DNA from: Lutibacter sp.
Lineage (GTDB): Bacteria; Bacteroidota; Bacteroidia; Flavobacteriales; Flavobacteriaceae
Assembly: GCA_004195315.1 (NCBI GenBank)
Contig: SDWL01000133.1
Span: 1 to 6,097, forward strand
DNA: 6,097 nucleotides
Direction: 5' to 3'
Numbering within the stretch: the stretch's first letter is position 1; every line of letters starts with the position of its first letter. Below, piece after piece: positions 1 to 6,097 of this stretch. The position numbers were made by a program, and so were the translations under genes. The notes below the pieces were generated by a model. It was given only the letters and a program-made list of their open reading frames with translations, did not search any database and was not told where the DNA came from.

Positions 1-2681
1 CTTCAATTATGAGTGGTCGAATAGTTGATATTGATGTGAATCCAAATAATCCAATCGAATTTTATGCGGCTTACGCCTCTGGCGGATTGTGGTATACAAA
101 TAATAATGGCACATCATTTACATCAGTTGCTGATAATGCTCCAACTCAAAATATGGGAGATATTGCAGTTGATTGGGATAACGGAACAATTTGGGTTGGA
201 ACTGGCGAAAGTAATTCTTCTCGATCTTCATATGCAGGAATTGGAATTTTAAAAAGTACCGATAAAGGTCAAACTTGGCAAAATGTTGGTTTAACGGACT
301 CTCACCATATTGGACGAATTATTATTAATAAAAATAACCCTGAAGAAGTTGTTGTTGGTGTAATCGGTCATTTATATACTTCTAATAAAGAGCGGGGTAT
401 TTTTAAAACTTCAGATGGTGGTAAAACCTGGAATAATGTATTATTTATTAACGAAAATACTGGTGTAATTGATATAAGTGTTTCACCAACAAATTCAAAT
501 ATTTTATATGCAGCTTCTTGGGAAAGAAATAGAAAAGCGTGGAATTTTGACGGTGATGGTGAAAATTCAGCGATTTATAAAAGTGTTGATGCAGGTGAAA
601 GTTGGACTAAAATAACTTCTGAAGAAAATGGATTTCCAACGGGTAAGGGAGTTGGAAGAATAGGCTTAGCAACTTTTAATAATGACGTGGTGTATGCTTT
701 ATTGGATAATCAGTTTATGCGTCCAGAAGAAAAAAAGAAAAAAGAAGTTGGGTTTGCTAAAGATGATTTTAGAAATGTGAGTAACACAGATTTTTTGAAG
801 TTGGACGATAAAAAGTTGAATACATTCTTAAAAAATTATGGATTTGATAAAAAATATACTGCTGAAAACATAAAGTCTTCAGTTGAAAAAGGTGAAATAA
901 GTCCAATTGATTTGGTAACCTATTTAGAAGATGCAAATTTTGTATTGTTGAATTCTGAGGTAATTGGAGCAGAAGTATATAAATCTGAAGATGGAGGTAA
1001 AACATGGAAAAAAACACATGAAGATTATTTAGATGGTGTGTATAGTTCGTATGGATATTATTTTGGAATTATAGCAGTAAACACTTCAAACGAAAATAAA
1101 ATTTATATTGGCGGTGTACCTTTATTAAAATCGGATGATAGTGGAAAAACATTTACTTCAATGAATAGAGAAAATGTACACGCAGATCATCAAGCTTTGT
1201 GGGTAAACCCAAAATTAGAAGGACATATAATTGATGGGAATGATGGTGGACTTAATATTACCTATGATGATGGTGAAAATTGGATAAAAAATAACGAACC
1301 TTCGGTTGGTCAGTTCTATTCTGTAAATGTTGATAACCAAATACCTTATAATGTTTATGGTGGTTTACAAGATAATGGTGTTTGGTACGGACCAAGTAAT
1401 TATAATGCCTCAAAACGTTGGGAAAGCAGTGGTGATTATCCTTATAAAAGTATTGGTGGTGGAGACGGAATGCAGGTTCAAATAGATAATAGAGATAATA
1501 ACATTGTATATTCTGGTTCTCAATTTGGTTATTATTACCGTGTTAATTTAAAAACTGAAGAAAGAATAAATATTCATCCAACTCATGAATTAGGTGATTC
1601 TCCGTATCGTTACAATTGGCAAACACCAATATTATTATCGCCACATAATCAAGATATTTTATATATGGCTGCTAATAAATTATTACGTTCTATGGATAAA
1701 GGTGAAACTTTTGATGTAATTTCAGAAGATTTAACAACAGGTGGTAAAAAAGGAAATGTTCCTTTTGGAACATTAGCAGCAATTTCTGAAAGCCCTTTTC
1801 AATTTGGACTAATTTATGTTGGAAGTGATGATGGTTATGTGAATGTAACCAATAACAGTGGAGCAAATTGGACAAGAATTTCTGATAATTTACCACAAGA
1901 ACTTTGGGTTTCTAGAGTTGTAGCCTCACAACACGAAAAAGAACGCGTATATATTACACTAAATGGCTATAGAAATGACGATTTTAAACCCTATATATTT
2001 GTAAGTGAAAATATAGGGAAAACTTGGAGAAATATCCAAAGTAATTTACCAAATTCACCAATAAATGTTATTAAGGAAGATCCTTCAGATGAAAATATTT
2101 TATATGTTGGAACAGATAATGAGGTATATGTTACTTTTGATAAAGGTGAAAACTGGCAAGCATTCTCTAATGGTTTACCAAAAGTTGCTGTACACGATTT
2201 AGTGATTCAAAATGAAGCTAAAGATTTGGTTGTGGGAACACACGGTAGGTCTATTTACAAAACTAATATAGCGGCTTTACAACAGTTTAATAAAGTAAAA
2301 AATAATGAAGTTGCATTATTTGAAATTCCTTCAATTCGTCATTCGAAGCGTTGGGGAAGTTCTTGGAATAAATGGTTAAAACCAAATACTCCTAGTATAA
2401 CTATTCCTTATTATACTTTGAATGAAGGAAAATATATAGTTGAAATTTTAACAGAAGATAAAACCAAACTAATGAGTTTTAATTTAAATGCTGATAGAGG
2501 TTATAATTATTTCGACTATGATGTTTCAGTTAATGAAAAAATTGTAGATAACTATTTCTCAAAAAAAGAGATTTCAGTTAAAGAAGCTAAAAATGGTAAA
2601 TACTATTTGCCAAAAGGAAATTATATATTTAAAATTTCTGGAACAAAAGATAGTGCAGAACAAATGTTTAATATAAAATAA
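1..2681 (+). CDS. Secreted sortilin/VPS10-like Asp-box (BNR) beta-propeller protein, 5' end outside window
   Basis: The function is unknown. The family is a large exported beta-propeller protein, often named 'glycosyl hydrolase', 'sortilin' or 'WD40/YVTN/BNR-like'. Seen here, numbering from the Met at base 9: 11 Asp-box motifs (S/T-x-D-x-G-x-T-W type), starting near residues 30, 83, 134, 192, 326, 375, 418, 561, 614, 666 and 709. Those at 30, 614 and 666 lack the Asp. A conserved strip follows at 390-462 (VHADH, DGNDGGLNIT, YGGLQDNGVWYGP). An extra Lys/Asp-rich helical segment lies at about 235-320. The propeller ends at GTHGRSIY (743-750), and a C-terminal Ig-like region ends with LPKGNY (867-872). 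The Met at base 9 is not the true start: the frame is open to the left edge (Ser-Ile precede it), and this Met aligns with residue 38 of the neighbouring paralogue. About 37 residues, including any signal peptide, are therefore missing. The gene ends in tandem stops TAATAA. No sialidase FRIP motif is visible, so sialidase activity is unlikely. The family call is firm; any enzymatic role is open. Confidence 0.9.
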   Translation, partial: SIMSGRIVDIDVNPNNPIEFYAAYASGGLWYTNNNGTSFTSVADNAPTQNMGDIAVDWDNGTIWVGTGESNSSRSSYAGIGILKSTDKGQTWQNVGLTDSHHIGRIIINKNNPEEVVVGVIGHLYTSNKERGIFKTSDGGKTWNNVLFINENTGVIDISVSPTNSNILYAASWERNRKAWNFDGDGENSAIYKSVDAGESWTKITSEENGFPTGKGVGRIGLATFNNDVVYALLDNQFMRPEEKKKKEVGFAKDDFRNVSNTDFLKLDDKKLNTFLKNYGFDKKYTAENIKSSVEKGEISPIDLVTYLEDANFVLLNSEVIGAEVYKSEDGGKTWKKTHEDYLDGVYSSYGYYFGIIAVNTSNENKIYIGGVPLLKSDDSGKTFTSMNRENVHADHQALWVNPKLEGHIIDGNDGGLNITYDDGENWIKNNEPSVGQFYSVNVDNQIPYNVYGGLQDNGVWYGPSNYNASKRWESSGDYPYKSIGGGDGMQVQIDNRDNNIVYSGSQFGYYYRVNLKTEERINIHPTHELGDSPYRYNWQTPILLSPHNQDILYMAANKLLRSMDKGETFDVISEDLTTGGKKGNVPFGTLAAISESPFQFGLIYVGSDDGYVNVTNNSGANWTRISDNLPQELWVSRVVASQHEKERVYITLNGYRNDDFKPYIFVSENIGKTWRNIQSNLPNSPINVIKEDPSDENILYVGTDNEVYVTFDKGENWQAFSNGLPKVAVHDLVIQNEAKDLVVGTHGRSIYKTNIAALQQFNKVKNNEVALFEIPSIRHSKRWGSSWNKWLKPNTPSITIPYYTLNEGKYIVEILTEDKTKLMSFNLNADRGYNYFDYDVSVNEKIVDNYFSKKEISVKEAKNGKYYLPKGNYIFKISGTKDSAEQMFNIK
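711..968 (+). other. Family-specific helical insert within the + strand propeller
   Basis: Residues about 235-320 (from the Met at base 9) interrupt the propeller between a strand ending VVYALLDNQF and the Asp-box SEDGGKTW at 326. The paralogue has only about ten residues at this place (ALVEAKKNALYKSEDGG). The insert begins with a Lys-rich stretch (EEKKKKE). It then holds predicted helical, acidic and basic sequence (TDFLKLDDKKLNTFLKNYGF; ISPIDLVTYLEDANFVLLNS) and re-enters the fold at GAEVYKSEDGG. From memory, related Bacteroidota proteins carry a similar block, so it is probably a subfamily domain rather than a recent insertion. It lacks Asp-boxes and its role is unknown. Confidence 0.6.
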
Positions 2682-2694
2682 TAAGATTTAATTT

Positions 2695-2730
2695 ATAAAA
2701 AAAGCCCAATCAATGTTGGGCTTTTTTTAT
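2695..2730. terminator. Bidirectional intrinsic terminator between convergent genes
   Basis: A hairpin has the core stem GCCCAA (2704-2709) pairing with TTGGGC (2716-2721) around a six-base loop. It is extended by seven A residues on the left (2697-2703) pairing with seven T residues on the right (2722-2728), with two more A-T pairs outside. Read on either strand, a GC-containing stem is followed by a run of T, so it can end transcription of both the + strand gene (stop 14 bases before it) and the - strand gene (stop 7 bases from it). It fills most of the 55-base gap. Confidence 0.88.
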
Positions 2731-2736
2731 GTGATT

Positions 2737-5700
2737 TTAATATTTAAGTTCTTCTATTTTCTTAAAAGGTGATAAATCTAATTGTTCAACTAATGTTTGG
2801 TAGCTTACCCAATCCGTTTTATAAAACTTATTAATTTTAGAAATAACAGCACTCACTTTTTCATCTGCATTTTTAATGAGTGTTAATTCTGTTTTCCCAG
2901 GTTTTTGAAGAAGAGAACCAATATATCTTCTTGCTGAAAACAAATATGAAACTGTACTAGGAAATTCAGTTGCAGTAATACCTTGTCTTTTGTCTTCTTT
3001 TCCTAGCATATCATCTAATAGACCATTAATACTATTTAAAGTTTTATCTTGAGTTTTAAGTAACTCTTTTTGATTTTTAATTTCGGATTTATCTTTAATA
3101 CGTTTTTTATAATCTTCAACAATTTCTTTTGATTCAAGAAGACGCTGAGTAGCCTGACCAGCAATTCCTGATTTACTTTCAAGTTCTTTCAATAAATCAT
3201 ATTTACTTTTTAATACTCCAAAAGGCATTTCTACACGTGGATCGTAACTTACATCAATTGTTTCACTAACGGTTTCATTCCCAAAATGAATTTTTAAAAT
3301 GTAAGTATCTGGTAAAACAGTAATTCCTCTTGGTTCTCTTGCATTTTTTTTAGCGATTCTTCTTGAAGGTCCTCTAGTTCCTTTTTCATCCATTCCCCAA
3401 AACATTCTATGAACACCATTTTCTTTAGGAGCTTTATTTTTTAGACTTCTGATCAATTCATTTTTATCATTATAAACTTCAAAGAAAATAGAATCGAATT
3501 TCACTACAGGTTTTTCTGATTTCACTTCAGTAGTTTTTGAGTCATCTTTTTTAGAATTTTTTTTCTTTTTTTCTGAAGGTCCTTCAATTTTTTTAGTTTC
3601 AGGTTTATTTATGCTATAGGTTATCATAGCATCTGTTTGTCTATTTTCACCATTGAATATTGCATTTGCTCCAAATCTTGACCCTGAAGGTTGCTGTATT
3701 TGAGTGATATAAGCAGGAGGAGGTGTAAATAAATGTAATGTTTTATTTACTATTTGTTTGCCTTCCTTAGCCATCGCTCGGAAAGGTCTAATATCATCTA
3801 TTACATAGGCTGATCTACCGAAAGTACCAATAATTAAATCGTGCTCACGAGGGTGAATTGCTAAATCCATTGTAGAAACTGCGGGGTAATCATTTGTCCA
3901 TTTCGTCCAAGTTTTACCTTCGTCAATACTAATATGCAAACCGTATTCAGTTCCAAGAAAAATTAATTCAGATTCTTCTAAATCTTGAACTACTGAAAGT
4001 GTATAGCCAAAACTTTCATCTTTTCCTTCTAATAAACTATCCCAAGTTTTTCCAAAATCACGAGTTCTAAATAAGTAGGGTTTAAAATCGAATTGGCGAT
4101 AATTATTAACCACTGCAAAAGCTTCTCCTTTATTAAATTTTGAAGCTCGTATTTGAGCAACCCAACTTTCTTTTGGCATTCCTTTTATGTTTTTAGAAAC
4201 ATTTGTCCAAGTAACACCCGCATCTAAAGTAAGTTGAATATTTCCATCATCAGTTCCAACCCAAAGTATATTTTCATCAAAAATACTTGGTTCTATTGCT
4301 AAAATAGTACAATGGTTTTCAGCGCCAGTAGCATCCATTGTGATACCACCACTTTCGTGCTGTTTTTGTTTATCTTTATTATTTGTTGATAAATCCGGTG
4401 AAATTATTTCCCAAGTAAAACCTTTATTGGTTGATTTGTGGACAAACTGACTTCCAAAATAAATAGTTTCGTTATCGGTAGGATTTATAGCAATTGCTGA
4501 ATTCCAATTGTAGCGAAGTTTTACATCAGGGTTTGGATGAGTAGGTTTTATACCCTTTACATTTCCAGTTTCTCTATCGTATCTACCAACATTACCTTGT
4601 TGAGACATTCCATAACCATATCTTGAATTTTTCGGGTCTGGAACCACATCAAAACCATCTCCAAACATCAATTCTTGCCAATAAGAATTCCTAATACCTT
4701 GGTCTTTTAATACATAAGCAGGTCCTGCCCAAGAGCCATTATCTTGCATTCCACCATATATATTGTATGGGAATTCCATATCTACACTGATATGATAAAA
4801 TTGTGCAAGTGGTAAATTTTCTACAAAACGCCAAGTTTTACCACGGTCACGAGTAATATTTAAACCTCCATCATTTCCGTCAATCATAAAATTTGGATTG
4901 GTTGGATGAATCCACCAAGCATGATGATCAGGATGAACCCCAACAGATGTTCTATATGCTGGCATCAATTGTTTGAAAGATTTGCCACCATCTTCACTAA
5001 CATTTACATACGTAAATACGGAATAAACTCGATTTTCATTTATAGGGTCAACAAAAATATCAGCGTAGTAAAAAGGTCTATTTCCAATACCATCAGTTCC
5101 TCTACCACTAGATTTATCATTTATCATTTTCCAAGTACTTCCTCCATCTTCCGATTTGTACAACGCATTTTTTTTAGCTTCAACTAAAGCATAAATAAAT
5201 TTAGGATTACTTGGAGCAATAGCTACGCCAGACCTTCCTGTATTTCCTTTAGGTAAACCATCTTTGTCTGTTAATTTTTTCCAGTTTTCACCTCCGTTAT
5301 ATGTAATATATAATCCAGAGCCTTCACCACCAGATTTAAAAGTCCATGGTTTACGTTGGTGCTCCCACATGGCAGCAATCATTTTATTTGGGTTGGTTGG
5401 GTCAACTACCAAATCTGCACAGCCAGTTTTATTATTTACAAATAATGATTTTACCCATGTTTTACCTCCGTCTGTTGTTTTAAAAACACCACGCTCAGGG
5501 TGCTCTCCCCAAGGCGAACCAATTGCGCCAATATACACAGTGTTTGGGTTGTCTTTATCAATAATAATTTTATGAATATTTCGTGTTTTTTCTAAGCCAA
5601 CAAGATTCCAAGTATTACCTGCGTCTAAACTTTTATACAGGCCATAACCTCCTGTTAAACTATTTCTAGGATTTCCTTCTCCTGTTCCTGCCCAAATAAC

Positions 5701-5991
5701 ATCAGGATTGCTTTGCTGAATAGCAACTGCTCCTATAGACATTGGTCCATATTTATCAAAAATCGGTTTCCAATCAACACCTCCACTTTCTGATTTCCAT
5801 AAACCACCAGAAGCAGTTCCAACATATATAATGTCGGGTTGGTTAGTAATAACATCAATTGCTGTAACTCTACCGCTCATACCAGCTGGCCCAATTGAAC
5901 GTGGTTTGATGTTTTTTAATTTCTCTAAATCTAATTGTTGAGAAAATACAATATTTGAAATAAATAGTAGGAGTAAGGTTAGTATCTTCAT
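2737..5991 (-). CDS. Secreted sortilin/VPS10-like Asp-box (BNR) beta-propeller protein with helical C-terminal tail
   Basis: A complete 1084-residue exported protein of unknown function, in the same superfamily as the convergent gene. The start ATG is followed directly by a signal peptide (residues 1-17, likely cleaved after VFS, before QQ). There is no Shine-Dalgarno match, only A-rich sequence, as is usual in Bacteroidota. Eleven Asp-boxes start near residues 67, 121, 172, 230, 280, 332, 380, 520 (degenerate, Asn for Asp), 588, 643 and 688. The conserved strip at 352-424 holds VHPDHHAWW, DGNDGGLNIT and YGGMQDNGSWAGP. The propeller closes at GTFGRSAY (722-729). A Lys-rich linker (799-828) leads to an Ig-like region (about 829-918) that resembles FlgD-type Ig folds. 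A charged, Leu-rich, probably coiled-coil tail (about 919-1084) completes the protein. No lipobox Cys and no type IX secretion C-terminal domain is seen, so a periplasmic location is as likely as surface release. Tandem propellers with Asp-boxes also occur in GH74 glucanases, but no catalytic pair can be assigned. Confidence 0.93.
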   Translation of the reverse strand: MKILTLLLLFISNIVFSQQLDLEKLKNIKPRSIGPAGMSGRVTAIDVITNQPDIIYVGTASGGLWKSESGGVDWKPIFDKYGPMSIGAVAIQQSNPDVIWAGTGEGNPRNSLTGGYGLYKSLDAGNTWNLVGLEKTRNIHKIIIDKDNPNTVYIGAIGSPWGEHPERGVFKTTDGGKTWVKSLFVNNKTGCADLVVDPTNPNKMIAAMWEHQRKPWTFKSGGEGSGLYITYNGGENWKKLTDKDGLPKGNTGRSGVAIAPSNPKFIYALVEAKKNALYKSEDGGSTWKMINDKSSGRGTDGIGNRPFYYADIFVDPINENRVYSVFTYVNVSEDGGKSFKQLMPAYRTSVGVHPDHHAWWIHPTNPNFMIDGNDGGLNITRDRGKTWRFVENLPLAQFYHISVDMEFPYNIYGGMQDNGSWAGPAYVLKDQGIRNSYWQELMFGDGFDVVPDPKNSRYGYGMSQQGNVGRYDRETGNVKGIKPTHPNPDVKLRYNWNSAIAINPTDNETIYFGSQFVHKSTNKGFTWEIISPDLSTNNKDKQKQHESGGITMDATGAENHCTILAIEPSIFDENILWVGTDDGNIQLTLDAGVTWTNVSKNIKGMPKESWVAQIRASKFNKGEAFAVVNNYRQFDFKPYLFRTRDFGKTWDSLLEGKDESFGYTLSVVQDLEESELIFLGTEYGLHISIDEGKTWTKWTNDYPAVSTMDLAIHPREHDLIIGTFGRSAYVIDDIRPFRAMAKEGKQIVNKTLHLFTPPPAYITQIQQPSGSRFGANAIFNGENRQTDAMITYSINKPETKKIEGPSEKKKKNSKKDDSKTTEVKSEKPVVKFDSIFFEVYNDKNELIRSLKNKAPKENGVHRMFWGMDEKGTRGPSRRIAKKNAREPRGITVLPDTYILKIHFGNETVSETIDVSYDPRVEMPFGVLKSKYDLLKELESKSGIAGQATQRLLESKEIVEDYKKRIKDKSEIKNQKELLKTQDKTLNSINGLLDDMLGKEDKRQGITATEFPSTVSYLFSARRYIGSLLQKPGKTELTLIKNADEKVSAVISKINKFYKTDWVSYQTLVEQLDLSPFKKIEELKY
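3508..3597 (-). other. Lysine-rich linker with long A-tracts in the - strand propeller gene
   Basis: Residues about 799-828 are Lys, Ser, Glu and Asp rich (SEKKKKNSKKDDSK in the middle) and separate the propeller from the Ig-like region, so they probably form a flexible linker. The coding strand here has A7-G-A8 (3572-3557), the longest homopolymer cluster in the gene. The reading frame is intact through it. Confidence 0.7.
5941..5991 (-). other. Signal peptide coding segment of the - strand propeller gene
   Basis: The first 17 residues are Met-Lys, then a Leu/Ile-rich hydrophobic core of about 12 residues, then Ser-Asn-Ile-Val-Phe-Ser. Val at -3 and Ser at -1 fit signal peptidase I cleavage before Gln-Gln. 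No Cys follows, so it is not a lipoprotein signal. This implies Sec export and also supports the chosen ATG as the true start. Confidence 0.85.
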
Positions 5992-6097
5992 TATTTAAGT
6001 TTTTTGGTGATTTTATTTGAATTTTTAAATTTAGAAAATAGAAATGCGAGAAATGTTAAAATTATGGTAAAATGTAGTTGTTTGGGTAGTTGTATTT
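5991..6097 (-). CDS. Possible C-terminal end of an upstream membrane protein, 5' part outside window
   Basis: On the - strand one frame stays open for 34 codons from the window edge to a TAA at 5993-5991. That TAA shares its last A with the ATG of the propeller gene (TAATG). No start codon lies in this frame, so it would be the tail of a gene beginning beyond 6097. The peptide has a hydrophobic stretch of about 14 residues (LHFTIILTFLAFLF) followed by a tail with six Lys in its last 13 residues. That looks like the end of a transmembrane helix with a cytoplasmic C-terminus. The stop/start overlap is typical of translationally coupled operon genes. Against it: in DNA this AT-rich, a 34-codon open frame arises by chance fairly often, and AT-rich DNA readily encodes Lys, Phe and Leu. 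The protein family cannot be named from this fragment. Confidence 0.45.
   Translation of the reverse strand, partial: IQLPKQLHFTIILTFLAFLFSKFKNSNKITKKLK

Noticed and set aside
9..11. ATG at base 9 as the start of the + strand gene
   Set aside because: The frame is open upstream to the edge, and the Met lies in a conserved xxMSGR motif that is residue 38 in the paralogue. A start here would remove the signal peptide that the family should have.
64..252. Short + strand frame overlapping the first propeller gene
   Set aside because: Out-of-frame shadow of a strongly conserved coding region, with no recognisable protein features.
769..1017. Antisense frame rich in Leu and Gln, opposite the first gene (a similar one lies at 1690-1896)
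   Set aside because: The composition is what results from reading AT-rich Lys/Asp-rich coding sequence on the other strand; no start context or domain supports it.
2400..2678. Type IX secretion C-terminal sorting domain at the end of the + strand protein
   Set aside because: The ending GNYIFKI...NIK resembles the last motif of such domains, but no PNP-type motif precedes it and the segment aligns with the Ig-like region of the paralogue.
1..2681. Sialidase (BNR neuraminidase) identity suggested by the Asp-boxes
   Set aside because: Asp-boxes are structural turns found in many propellers. I see no FRIP motif or arginine triad arrangement, and the protein is much larger than typical bacterial sialidase domains.
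4906..5575. Two + strand frames of 93 and 103 codons opposite the - strand propeller gene
   Set aside because: Antisense shadows of conserved Asp-box sequence, with no independent evidence of coding.
6026..6059. Possible Bacteroidota-type promoter on the - strand: TAAATTTA at 6033-6026, with TTAACA at 6059-6054 upstream
   Set aside because: Only a partial match to TAnnTTTG and no TTG element at the expected distance. In AT-rich DNA this occurs readily by chance, and the region may instead be coding for the upstream gene.
6065..6097. ATG at 6065 on the + strand opening a Cys-rich frame (MVKCSCLGSC) to the edge
   Set aside because: Only 11 codons are visible, with no recognisable signal or motif. 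It remains a weak alternative to the - strand frame covering the same bases.

Overview
The window is AT-rich and carries long coding sequences with A/T-ending codons. It has no Shine-Dalgarno-like sequence ahead of the one visible start codon. Both large proteins belong to a secreted family, rich in Asp-boxes, that is common in Bacteroidota. Together these point to a marine or host-associated member of the Flavobacteriia. That assignment is an inference from composition and protein family; no taxonomic marker gene is present.

Layout. (1) Bases 1-2681, + strand: the 3' part of a gene for a large sortilin/VPS10-like (BNR/Asp-box, WD40/YVTN-type) beta-propeller protein. The first ATG in the window is internal to the gene, and roughly the first 35-40 codons, including the expected signal peptide, lie off the left edge. 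(2) Bases 2682-2736: a short convergent intergenic gap almost filled by one near-perfect hairpin flanked by A and T runs, which should stop transcription from both sides. (3) Bases 2737-5991, - strand: a complete 1084-residue paralogue with a signal peptide, an Asp-box propeller region, a lysine-rich linker, an Ig-like (FlgD-type) region and a helical C-terminal tail. (4) Bases 5991-6097: an open frame on the - strand whose stop codon overlaps the start of the 1084-residue gene (TAATG). It is probably the C-terminal end of an upstream membrane protein and would make the two genes an operon.

The two large proteins are old, diverged members of one superfamily, placed tail to tail. Each has 11 recognisable Asp-box motifs. 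They share a strongly conserved central strip (VHxDHxAxW, then DGNDGGLNIT, then PYNxYGGxQDNGxWxGP) that does not belong to the Asp-box repeat pattern itself. They differ in two large architectural respects: the + strand protein has an extra helical insert of about 85 residues inside the propeller, and only the - strand protein has a C-terminal helical extension of about 165 residues. Such proteins are often annotated as 'glycosyl hydrolase' or 'sortilin', but no catalytic residues can be assigned from the sequence and their substrate is unknown. I see no RNA genes, mobile elements, CRISPR arrays or defence genes, and no clear previously undescribed system. The points most worth checking are the conserved His/Asp strip, the family-specific insert and the TAATG-coupled upstream gene.
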